A DNA stretch of 49,124 bases, taken from Anaerolineae bacterium. GTDB taxonomy: Bacteria; Chloroflexota; Anaerolineae; DUEN01. The position numbers and the translations under genes are program-made. The number at the start of each line of letters is the position of its first letter. Position 1 is the first letter of the stretch. Shown here one piece after another: positions 1-6,010 of this stretch. The stretch lies in the NCBI GenBank assembly GCA_025060615.1, contig JANXBS010000025.1, positions 1-49,124 of the forward strand. Direction: 5' to 3'. The notes under the pieces were generated by a model. That model searched no databases, was not told the DNA's origin, and saw only the letters and a list, made by a program, of their open reading frames with translations.

Positions 1-748
1 GGTTGGCCTCGTCCTCGGCCGCCAAGAGCCGCTGCAGCTGCTCCTGGTGCGCCCGCGCCTGGGGATCTCGCTCCAGGCGCAAGTCCAGCACGGCGGCGGC
101 CACTGCCGCCATCCCCTGGGCGAATTCGGTCTCGCCGGCCTTCTGCGCGGTCTGGGCCATGGCGGCCAGCGCGGCCAGCACCTCGCCATCGAACTCGTCC
201 AGGTGCTCGCGCAGGAAGGCAGCCTGGTCGGGAGCCTGGGATAGCGCCTCCAGCAACGCCATGGCCCGCTGCGCCGCTGCCGGGAGGGCATCAGATGCAG
301 CACGCTGGGCCTCTACCGTATCGGGCACAGCACGCTGTGCCCCTACGTCTTCTACGTCTTCTTGGGCGACCGCCTGCCGAAAGGCGTCCACGGCGGCCAG
401 CAGCATCCCCACGGCCGCGCGCAGAGGCGCGGTGGCCAGGGAGGCCTCGCCCACTGGCAGGATGAGGCGTAAGCGCACCTCGCCGTCCTCGGGGTCTCGA
501 GCGATGGCTACGCCGGTCCAGCGCCAGGCCAGGGCCAGCAACATCTCGGCCCGCTCGCGCGGCTGGGACCCCAGCCCCATGGCCTCCAGCAACACAGCCT
601 GACCCTCCGCGACTGGGCGCAGAACCAGGTCGGCGGAGCCGCCTTCGGTGCGGAAGCTGGTCAGGAGCAGGTCGTGGTCGGGAACGGTTTGATAACGCCA
701 GCCCAGGGCGTCGAACGCTTGAGTGAGATCGGAAAGGGTGACAGACAT
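1..748 (-). CDS. YbjN / type III secretion chaperone-like protein, 3' end outside the window
   Basis: The minus strand is open from an ATG at 748 to the window edge (about 249 codons, no stop). A strong Shine-Dalgarno (CAGGAGGG) lies just before the ATG. Residues 1 to about 125 have the alternating strand-helix pattern of the YbjN / secretion-chaperone fold: an early helix, LLLTSF and DLVLRP strands, a helix around AEMLLALAW, then DGEVRLRLILPVG and a long helix. The rest is Ala/Glu/Gln-rich helix, probably coiled coil. This layout resembles the product of 4824-5339, so YbjN-like proteins sit at both ends of the Ubl cassette. No catalytic motif was seen, and a chaperone or adaptor role is inference. 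The fold call is by eye; the reading frame itself is secure. Confidence 0.6.
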   Translation of the reverse strand, partial: MSVTLSDLTQAFDALGWRYQTVPDHDLLLTSFRTEGGSADLVLRPVAEGQAVLLEAMGLGSQPRERAEMLLALAWRWTGVAIARDPEDGEVRLRLILPVGEASLATAPLRAAVGMLLAAVDAFRQAVAQEDVEDVGAQRAVPDTVEAQRAASDALPAAAQRAMALLEALSQAPDQAAFLREHLDEFDGEVLAALAAMAQTAQKAGETEFAQGMAAVAAAVLDLRLERDPQARAHQEQLQRLLAAEDEAN

Positions 749-788
749 GGGACCCTCCTGAGCAAATCCGACCGGGAAAACGAACTGT

Positions 789-935
789 TCATCGAAAATG
801 CGCCTGAATAAGGATCATCTCGGCCAGAATGATGGACGAAAAAGCGATCTGCGCTCCATCAGAAAAAGTCAGAGCTTCTTCCACGACCTTCGCTTCACCG
901 CCCTGGCGATGGTTACGCTTGCCTCTTGCCGGCAT
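789..935 (-). CDS. 48-aa small protein of the Ubl cassette
   Basis: A 48-codon ORF starts at an ATG directly behind a very strong Shine-Dalgarno (AGGAGGGGG). It lies between the damaged gene ending at 937 and the YbjN-like gene starting at 748, in the same direction. The product begins with a basic stretch (MPARGKRNHRQGG) and ends in a hydrophobic/amphipathic segment (IAFSSIILAEMILIQAHFR). No family is recognised. The ribosome site and operon position support translation; the small size and lack of homology knowledge keep confidence moderate. Confidence 0.45.
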   Translation of the reverse strand: MPARGKRNHRQGGEAKVVEEALTFSDGAQIAFSSIILAEMILIQAHFR

Positions 936-936
936 T

Positions 937-1517
937 CTATCCCCCTCCTGGGCAGCCGTCAAAGATGGGTAGGGCGCCTAGCCGGATCGAGACCTTCGTG
1001 CCGGAGGCAACCGCGCGGGCGAGCGTCTCACCCAGCACTTCGTCCAAAGGGTATTCGTAGGGCCGCGCGTTGAAGCCATCGCTCTGAGCCCGCGCCAGGA
1101 TGAGCTCTAGAGCTACTCCCGCCGCCCACAGATGGCTGTAGTGCTAGCGTCGAAGCAGGGCGAAGGTGGCTCGGTAGAAGCCAGCCCGGACCCGAGCGCG
1201 CTCGGTTCAGCCGCCAGGCCATAAGCCGGGGCCAGTGACTCTCGCAGCCAACGGCGTAGCTCCGCAAAGCTGGGGAACCACTTGTAGCCGGCATCCAGCC
1301 ATTTGCGCACCTCGGCAGACGGGCCGGTGTAAAGGAGGCCGCGATCCACCAGCAACAGGGTGGAGCCGTCCTCCGGGCTGACCTCGAAGCCGATGCGGGC
1401 ATACGGGGGGTGGGTGCCGGGCGGCATCTCCTGATCCTGAAAGACGATGCAGGCCTGTTTGGCACGTTGTTCCAGGTTGGCGAAGGCGGCATCGCTGCCG
1501 CGCAAGAACTGGTGCAT
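937..1517 (-). pseudogene. Cassette gene apparently broken by a frameshift and a stop codon
   Basis: An ORF opens at the ATG at 1517, 17 nt after the stop of the preceding gene, and is protein-like for about 103 residues (motifs ARIGFEVSPEDG, LLLVDRGLLYTGP, WLDAGYKWFPSFAELRRWL). It then continues in poorly structured sequence to a stop at 1113. From about 1206 another minus frame carries good protein sequence (RARVRAGFYRATFALLRR), a TAG at 1144-1146, and then a further convincing stretch (HYSHLWAAGVALELILARAQ) ending with TAG at 937-939, just before the next gene. The simplest reading is one gene of about 190 codons with a +/-1 shift near 1207 and a nonsense codon at 1144. Assembly error, recent decay or two separate ORFs are alternatives. 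The function is unknown. Confidence 0.4.
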
Positions 1518-1534
1518 AAGTCGCTTCTACTTCC

Positions 1535-1842
1535 TTAGCACTCCTTCGCCGAAAGAGGGAGGGAATATTGGCGGCGCATGGGCCGTGTGTCGGCGAAGGC
1601 GCCGATGGCATTGTGCAGATCGCCGGTGCCGCCGCAATCAGGACAGGTTGGAAAGCCGTTCTCCGGGCAATCGGGCTTCTGAGGCAGCCAGATGGCCTCG
1701 TCGAAGAAGATGCGCTCCTGTCGCCACGCGGCGTCCTCGTTACGGAAGCCTTCCTCTAGGTAGGCATGATGACGGCTGTTGAGGACGTACCGACCAAGCT
1801 GTGCGTGTGCAGAGTGAGGGTCACCTCGAAGGTGACCCTCAC
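1535..1842 (-). CDS. Small CxxC zinc-ribbon-like protein, start and frame uncertain
   Basis: The last 85 or so codons before the TAA at 1535 are convincingly coding: RYVLNSRHHAYLEEGF, then a helix-rich part, then a DnaJ-type zinc motif CPDCGGTG. No good start exists in this frame; the only ATG is at 1900, deep inside the E1 gene. The neighbouring frame offers a GTG at 1840-1842 overlapping the E1 stop (GTGA), followed by strand-like VTFEVTLTLHTHSLVG. That frame dies at 1756, so a frameshift near 1790-1800 could join the two. The 25-nt perfect hairpin at 1816-1840 covers the same stretch. The next gene begins 17 nt downstream. Function is unknown, perhaps a zinc-binding accessory of the Ubl cassette. 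Confidence 0.4.
1816..1840 (-). other. Perfect 11-bp hairpin at the E1 gene end
   Basis: Two 11-nt arms (GAGGGTCACCT and AGGTGACCCTC) pair perfectly around a 3-nt loop, and the E1 stop codon lies in its edge. No U-run follows on the minus strand, so it is not a standard terminator. It may be an attenuator, an mRNA processing or stabilising element, or a small mobile palindrome. Confidence 0.6.
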
Positions 1843-2639
1843 CTCGTGGTGTTGGCGCACAGCGGGCAGCTTGGCCTGGCTTGGATGGTGCGGTGTCCAT
1901 CTGGCCCCTGATCCAGAAACACCTCCTTGTAGTTCCATGGCCTAGGCCGCGCCATCAGCAGCGAGTCCACCGCATAGAGCGCAATCCCGGCCACGATCTT
2001 GAGGATCTCGATGGATGCCCCGGCACAGCCATGAACCTGCCGATCCTTCTCGGCGTCCGGGAACAGGCACAGAAAGCACGGCTCGCCCGGCTGCGAGGTC
2101 TGCACGAAGACGTAGCCTCGGGAGGCCTGCTCGTCCACCGCCAGGTAGATGACAGGAATGCGGCTCCGGAGGTAGTGCTCGGCTGCAGCGAGGCGGGTGG
2201 GATGGTTGTCCACCCCCACCACGGCGATATCCCCATTCACATCCACGCCACTGGCCAGGGCGTCCTGAAAGGAGCGGGCATGCCCCTCGATCAGGGTGCG
2301 GCCGGTGGCCTGACGGGAGAGGTTGCGGGCCAAGGCCAGCGCCTTGTTCTGCCCCAGGTCCTCCGGCCCGAAGAGCTGACGGGGGAGGTTGCTCAGCTCC
2401 ACCGTGTCGAAGTCAAGGAGGGTGAGCCGCCCCACCCCCTTGCGGACCAGTCCATGCCCCACCTCGCTCCCCAGCCCCCCGCAGCCGATAAGGACTACAT
2501 GCGTCCGCATCAGCGCATCCTGGTCAGCGCCCGGCACACGCCGGAAGCGGTCGTACAGCGTCTCCCCGCTCCTCTCCCAGGGTTGGGTGAGGTAGCGTGC
2601 CGAAGTGAACGAGACGGTAGAGCCTGCGCGCTCGGTCAA
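1839..2639 (-). CDS. ThiF/HesA-family E1-like activating enzyme of a Ubl cassette
   Basis: This 266-aa adenylyltransferase is predicted to adenylate the C-terminal Gly of the Ubl encoded upstream and pass it on through a Cys. Visible features: the YDRFRRV N-terminal helix typical of E1-like proteins (29-35), the nucleotide loop IGCGGLGS (51-58), LLDFDTVELSNLPRQ (74-88), and two CxxC zinc pairs (C188/C191 and C258/C261). The Cys in VHGCAGA (C205) sits where ThiF/MoeB/UBA enzymes place the thioester Cys. The start is a TTG at 2637-2639 behind an AAAGGGGGTGA ribosome site, giving a 116-nt overlap with the JAB gene in another frame. The E2-like, JAB and Ubl neighbours argue for protein conjugation rather than thiamine or molybdopterin synthesis. 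The fold is sure, the pathway probable. Confidence 0.85.
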   Translation of the reverse strand: MTERAGSTVSFTSARYLTQPWERSGETLYDRFRRVPGADQDALMRTHVVLIGCGGLGSEVGHGLVRKGVGRLTLLDFDTVELSNLPRQLFGPEDLGQNKALALARNLSRQATGRTLIEGHARSFQDALASGVDVNGDIAVVGVDNHPTRLAAAEHYLRSRIPVIYLAVDEQASRGYVFVQTSQPGEPCFLCLFPDAEKDRQVHGCAGASIEILKIVAGIALYAVDSLLMARPRPWNYKEVFLDQGPDGHRTIQARPSCPLCANTTR

Positions 2640-3378
2640 GGCATATCACCCCCTTTCCATGGACTTGAATAGCAAACCGCCGTTGTCGGGCGAAGAAGCG
2701 GATGTAGCCGTCCTCGGAGAAGATGGCCTGGATGGCCGGATAGCCCCCCTCTTCCAGCAGGCGCTGCAGTCGATCGTCAATCCCGGAGGGATGGGGAGGC
2801 CCTGCAAAGCGATGGCTGTGGAAGATGGCGTGCAGCGCCTGGCCGTGCTCATGCAAGGTGACGGCGATGCGGGTGAAATCTTGTAGGTCGAAGGAGGCAT
2901 GGCCGGCCGATTGGGAGGCCAACTTCACCTCGATTAAGTGCTCCAGGGTACGGATGCGGCCGTTGCGGATGCCGGTGACGGCCAGCATCCACTCTGGCTC
3001 CTGGCCGGTGGCAGGCAAGCACTGGGTCAGAAAGCGATAGGCCTCGGCTAGGGTAGCGGAGCTGATCCAATAGAGATCGAAGGCCTGGTTGGCCTTCGGC
3101 TCGGACGTCGAGGCTGGGGGAGGCTCCGGCTCGCCCAGGGCTTGATAGACCTGACGCTGCAGTGCCGGCATTCTCTCCACCGTCTGGCATAACCGCTCCA
3201 GCTCCATCTGGTGGTGGATCACATCCGGGACGCTTCCTGCCTGCAAGGCCCGCTTGAGTAGGGCCAGCCGACGAGCGATCCCCTCCCGTTTGGCGGCCTC
3301 CAGGCGTTGAAGCTCCCATTCGGCCCGTTGTTGCCAGCGCTGGTGTGCCGGCAGGATAAGAAACTGTATCCGCAACAT
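2524..3378 (-). CDS. JAMM/JAB metallo-isopeptidase of the Ubl cassette
   Basis: This 284-aa protein has a helical, probably coiled-coil N-terminus (about 1-90) and a JAB domain (about 98-245). The zinc signature is HSHRFAGPPHPSGID (H187, H189, S198, D201), with eight rather than the canonical seven residues between the second His and the Ser. The upstream Glu is probably E129 in PEWMLAVTG. The expected role is removal or C-terminal maturation of the Ubl, as JAMM enzymes do in other bacterial Ubl cassettes and in the proteasome lid. The ATG at 3378 has an ideal AGGAGGTGA ribosome site and lies 22 nt after the E2-like gene. The last 38 codons overlap the E1 start and are probably not domain core. 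Confidence 0.82.
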   Translation of the reverse strand: MLRIQFLILPAHQRWQQRAEWELQRLEAAKREGIARRLALLKRALQAGSVPDVIHHQMELERLCQTVERMPALQRQVYQALGEPEPPPASTSEPKANQAFDLYWISSATLAEAYRFLTQCLPATGQEPEWMLAVTGIRNGRIRTLEHLIEVKLASQSAGHASFDLQDFTRIAVTLHEHGQALHAIFHSHRFAGPPHPSGIDDRLQRLLEEGGYPAIQAIFSEDGYIRFFARQRRFAIQVHGKGVICLDRARRLYRLVHFGTLPHPTLGEERGDAVRPLPACAGR

Positions 3379-3400
3379 CTTGACTCACCTCCTGTGGGTC

Positions 3401-4111
3401 TTATCGCTGCAACTTCCCACTCATCGCCTCTCGCAGGATCTGCTCTATATTGGTGATGATGTGGTCCAGTGAGGAGGGTGTTGTGTGGAAGTGCACCCGA
3501 TAGCGGTCGCTGAAGCCTTCACGAGTCTTATCCATAAAGCAGGGGTGATGGGGATGGTTCATCGCCTTCAGGTTCCCGATCGGCGGGTCCCAGATGTACA
3601 CGGTATAACCGCCAGGATAAGGGACCTCGACCCTCCCCCGCCAGCTCCAGCCATTGGCTCGGAAGTAGCCATGATAGGCGTTCCCCTCTCGCCGCCAGCC
3701 CTTCTCAGCCCAGAGAGGGGCTGGCCGCGGGCGCACGACCAACGGCTCCCCACGCCGAATCCAAGGATCGGCCTGAGGCATCGGCTCATCCAGCCTGATG
3801 CGGCGCGGCAGCCCCAGGCGCACCGTACTAGCAGAAGAGGACCGGATTCCAAAGCTCATGTTCTCCCTCCTTGGCTCCTTGCGAGCTTGCGTTTCCCCCG
3901 AGGCAGGATGGGATGTCCTTGCGGAGACGTCCCCGGGACCTGGCTTAAGCGCAGCCGGCCGCCCGATCCAACGCACCCGAGCGGACTTGGGAGGGAAAGC
4001 TGGACGAGCCACCCGCTGCCAGAGCCACCGCGCAGCCATCACTGTTAACCAAATGAAGACGGCCAGCATGCCCAAGCTCAAGATCAGGGCAAGCAGCTCT
4101 TCTCTGGTCAT
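3401..4111 (-). CDS. E2-like ubiquitin-conjugating protein with an upstream membrane segment
   Basis: One frame of 236 codons. From the ATG at 4111 (site GGGAGGG) it encodes a hydrophobic segment (LLALILSLGMLAVFIWLTVMA, trimmed here to its core LALILSLGMLAVFIWLTV) and a basic, Pro-rich linker. From the internal ATG at 3859 (site AAGGAGGGAG) it encodes a 152-aa E2-like domain: strand YHGYFRANG, strand GRVEVPYP, GYTVYIWDPP, then NHPHHPCF, where C107 (numbered from 3859) is the likely catalytic Cys, and a C-terminal helix. The His/Pro-rich context before the Cys resembles other bacterial E2-like families. Either E2 is made alone from 3859 and a membrane protein precedes it, or a membrane-anchored E2 is produced; no stop codon separates them. 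The E2 assignment rests on pattern and context. Confidence 0.65.
   Translation of the reverse strand: MTREELLALILSLGMLAVFIWLTVMAARWLWQRVARPAFPPKSARVRWIGRPAALKPGPGDVSARTSHPASGETQARKEPRRENMSFGIRSSSASTVRLGLPRRIRLDEPMPQADPWIRRGEPLVVRPRPAPLWAEKGWRREGNAYHGYFRANGWSWRGRVEVPYPGGYTVYIWDPPIGNLKAMNHPHHPCFMDKTREGFSDRYRVHFHTTPSSLDHIITNIEQILREAMSGKLQR
3860..3872 (-). promoter_or_regulatory. Internal ribosome binding site deciding the soluble E2-like start
   Basis: AAGGAGGGAG precedes the in-frame ATG at 3857-3859 by 3 nt, well inside the open frame that starts at 4111. It would give a 152-aa E2-like protein without the membrane segment. Confidence 0.6.
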
Positions 4112-4141
4112 AACCCGTCCCTCCCTTGGGCTGAGGGGTGA

Positions 4142-4168
4142 GGAAGCAGGGGGGGCCCCCCTGCTTCC
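4142..4168 (-). other. GC-rich hairpin between the Ubl and E2-like genes
   Basis: The arms GGAAGCAGGGGGG and CCCCCCTGCTTCC pair over 13 bp with almost no loop, in the gap after the Ubl stop (4179) and before the ATG at 4111. No U-run follows. It is probably an intercistronic mRNA structure that sets stoichiometry, not a full terminator. Confidence 0.6.
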
Positions 4169-4178
4169 CCTGCGCTGC

Positions 4179-4742
4179 TCAGCCGACATCCATATTCATA
4201 ATCGTCAGGTAGACCTTCTCTCCGTCCTGCACCTGTTGGTAGAGATCCTCCTCACTGCCCAAGGAGCGGTAGCCCTCACCCCGCTTAATCTGAATCCCCC
4301 ACTCTTGCGGATTGCGGCCGGTGGCAAGGACCAGGTCGGCAACTGTAGTACCCGGCTGGATAGCCGCGTCGCGGGCTTCGGCCTCCTCTCCCGCAGCCGG
4401 AACGATGACCAAGATTTGCTTTTCCATGACACACCTCCAGGATAGCCCCTGTGGGGCCGGATAGAGGTGCCACGCGCCGGGGGAAGGCGCATGGCACCTC
4501 GGCGGATAGGCCCGTGATCTTGGCTTGAAGTCGGTCTGGCAGGCGTCCCAGGGCCCCCAGGCATCCCAGTCCGCCTCGTTGGCGACGTGATCCTTAGTGA
4601 TGATGCGGTTTCCGCTCACCAACCAGGCGTCGTGATGCCAGCCGAAGGCGCGGCTGGGATGTAGCCGCTCATCGCCCACGATGACGCTGGCCAGCTCCCC
4701 CGGTTTGAGGCCCAAGTCCCGGGGATCAAAGGATGCCGACAT
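4179..4742 (-). CDS. Ubiquitin-like beta-grasp protein preceded in frame by an unknown domain
   Basis: One frame of 187 codons with two parts. The ATG at 4742 (ideal AAAGGAGGTGA site) opens about 105 residues of unknown type (FDPRDLGLKPGELASVIVGD, HHDAWLVSGNRIITKDHV). An internal ATG at 4427, with site GGAGGTG, opens an 82-aa Ubl: strand EKQILVIVP, second strand with TTVADLVLATG helix, WGIQIKRGEGY, and a final strand EKVYLTIMNMDVG ending in a single C-terminal Gly suited to E1 adenylation. A strong hairpin (4464-4500) lies just upstream of the internal start, which argues that the Ubl is a separate 82-aa product and that the first gene has lost its stop or truly fuses. The order Ubl, E2-like, JAB, E1 supports the call. 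Confidence 0.68.
   Translation of the reverse strand: MSASFDPRDLGLKPGELASVIVGDERLHPSRAFGWHHDAWLVSGNRIITKDHVANEADWDAWGPWDACQTDFKPRSRAYPPRCHAPSPGAWHLYPAPQGLSWRCVMEKQILVIVPAAGEEAEARDAAIQPGTTVADLVLATGRNPQEWGIQIKRGEGYRSLGSEEDLYQQVQDGEKVYLTIMNMDVG
4428..4439 (-). promoter_or_regulatory. Internal ribosome binding site for the 82-aa Ubl
   Basis: CTGGAGGTG lies 4-5 nt before the in-frame ATG at 4425-4427. It is as strong as the sites of the other cassette genes and decides in favour of independent translation of the Ubl. Confidence 0.65.
4464..4500 (-). other. 15-bp hairpin upstream of the Ubl start
   Basis: The arms (4464-4478 and 4486-4500) are complementary over 15 positions with one G-T wobble and a 7-nt loop. 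It sits about 25 nt before the Ubl ribosome site, inside the nominally open frame, which suggests that this stretch is intercistronic rather than coding. Confidence 0.6.
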
Positions 4743-4823
4743 CTCGTTCACCTCCTTTCCAAGCCTGATTGCCTGCCCCCTTACTCTCTTATAGCAATAG
4801 GCGAGCTCGCGTGACGGCCGGCG

Positions 4824-5339
4824 TTAATCCGTGGCCGGCCGGCTGTTCCACAGCGAAGGCCCCTCCTCCTGGGCCGTCTCCAAGCCTTGGAGGGCCTCGG
4901 CTATCTGCTTCAGCCCCTCAAACGCCGCAATCGCCTTGGCCAGCTCCAAAACCCCCTCCTCCAAAGCCTGGAAGGCGCACTCCAACAACGAGTCCGGGAG
5001 CTTATCCCCCGGCGTTAGGGTGACCCGGATGCGCGCCTCCCCTTGGATGGGCTCCAGCTCCAGACAGGCCAGCGATAGGCGGTAATTCAGCATGCTGGCG
5101 GCCAGCAGGGTGGCCTGACGGAGCTCTTGTGGGATATTCCCCAGTGGCACTAGGAACATCACCCCCCACTCGGCATAGGTCGCCACCTGCACTAACATCG
5201 GCTTGCTATCGACGGGCCATTGCACTAGCAGCCTAGGTGGGCTTCCTATCTCCAGCCAGGTCCAGCCCCGCCCTTGGCAGAAGGCCTTGACCTGTTGAAG
5301 CCATGCCATCTCTTTGGTCTCATCGAGTGAGGTCTTCAT
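4824..5339 (-). CDS. YbjN / secretion-chaperone-like protein of the Ubl cassette
   Basis: A 171-aa protein from the ATG at 5339 (site AAAGGAGC). The open frame reaches 5453, but the upstream part has no ribosome site and looks non-coding. The pattern matches the YbjN-like fold: N-terminal helix (WLQQVKAFCQ), paired strands (TWLEIG, RLLVQWP, MLVQVATYAEWGVMFLVPLG), helix (LRQATLLAASMLNYRLSLAC), a strand pair around GEARIRVTLTPGD, and a long C-terminal helix. It is similar in layout to the product ending at 748. It precedes the Ubl gene by about 80 nt. It may be an adaptor or chaperone of the conjugation system; this is inference from position and fold only. Confidence 0.6.
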   Translation of the reverse strand: MKTSLDETKEMAWLQQVKAFCQGRGWTWLEIGSPPRLLVQWPVDSKPMLVQVATYAEWGVMFLVPLGNIPQELRQATLLAASMLNYRLSLACLELEPIQGEARIRVTLTPGDKLPDSLLECAFQALEEGVLELAKAIAAFEGLKQIAEALQGLETAQEEGPSLWNSRPATD

Positions 5340-5449
5340 GTTTTTTGCTCCTTTGATGCTCGTGGGCCAAAACCGCTTTCTAGTTATACTTATAGGGACG
5401 GAAAGGATACCTCGTGACGGGCCGGTGCAGGAGCCCTCTTGGGTCCCCT

Positions 5450-5800
5450 TCAACTCGGCACGGGGACCAAGGCCTCCAGCACGGCTACTGGCATGCGGTG
5501 GATGAAGACCTCATGCTGCTCCAATAGGGCGGCCAGTTCGCTCGCCAGCCGGCGAAAGCGCCACGCTATCTCCTGGGTGTCTGGCGCCACGGCCCAGATG
5601 GGCACAACGCGGTCAAAGCGCATCTGGCCATCAGGGGCGATCCAGAGGCCGTCGCTGGCCGGCAGCACTGTACAGCCGCCAGCGAGGCGGGCGATCTCGT
5701 CCCTGGCCCAGCGTAGGCGGTCGGCGGCGATGGGCTCGCCGTGGTTGTCATTCAACGGCAGATACACGGTATAGAGCGCCAGGTTGGCCAGGGTTGCCAT
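5450..5800 (-). CDS. 116-aa uncharacterised protein of the Ubl cassette
   Basis: Starts at the ATG at 5800 with a GGGAGG ribosome site. The product begins with a strand (LALYTVYLPLND), then a helix and GGCTVLPASDGLWIAPDG, a conserved-looking Gly-Gly-x-Thr...Gly-x-Trp pattern seen in small orphan bacterial proteins, followed by VVPIWAV and an amphipathic helix (RFRRLASELAALLEQHEVF). No catalytic residues can be named. It follows a small membrane protein gene by 18 nt and precedes a YbjN-like gene by 110 nt, so it is likely part of the same transcript. The function is unknown. Confidence 0.6.
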   Translation of the reverse strand: MATLANLALYTVYLPLNDNHGEPIAADRLRWARDEIARLAGGCTVLPASDGLWIAPDGQMRFDRVVPIWAVAPDTQEIAWRFRRLASELAALLEQHEVFIHRMPVAVLEALVPVPS

Positions 5801-5818
5801 GAGGGCCTCCCTTCGCTG

Positions 5819-6010
5819 TTATTGCAGTGCCAAGATGAGCACCGCCAGGCCGGCCCCGGCCGCCAGGAACGCCATCCCCTTCCCAAAGTATGCCCCTTCC
5901 CGGTCGCCAGAGCGCTCAGCTTGAGCGCCGGCCAGCGCCATCAGCCCGGCGATCCCCCACAGAAATCCAGCGCCTAAGACACCCATTATCTGCGGCCAAG
6001 TAAAGGTCAT
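5819..6010 (-). CDS. 63-aa small membrane protein
   Basis: The ATG at 6010 follows a GAGGGGGGTGA ribosome site. The product has two predicted transmembrane helices (about 8-26, IMGVLGAGFLWGIAGLMAL, and 44-62, GMAFLAAGAGLAVLILAL) joined by a short charged loop (QAERSGDREGAYFGKG). It is the first recognisable gene of the minus-strand cassette and ends 18 nt before the 116-aa gene. The E2-like frame also carries a membrane segment, so part of the system may sit at the membrane. No family was recognised. Confidence 0.55.
   Translation of the reverse strand: MTFTWPQIMGVLGAGFLWGIAGLMALAGAQAERSGDREGAYFGKGMAFLAAGAGLAVLILALQ

Noticed and set aside
3-602. Long plus-strand ORF rich in Ser, Ala and Arg
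   Set aside because: It is the antisense shadow of the open minus-strand YbjN-like gene, which has a strong ribosome site at 748 and better amino-acid composition.
798-1073. 91-codon plus-strand ORF
   Set aside because: The opposite strand has a small ORF with a strong ribosome site and the tail of the damaged cassette gene; the plus frame has none of these.
1839-2639. ThiF or MoeB of thiamine or molybdopterin synthesis
   Set aside because: No thi or moa genes are nearby; the neighbours are Ubl, E2-like and JAB genes, so a protein-conjugation E1 is the better reading.
1881-2672. 263-codon plus-strand ORF opposite the E1 gene
   Set aside because: The minus strand carries all E1 motifs; the plus frame is a shadow of a high-GC gene.
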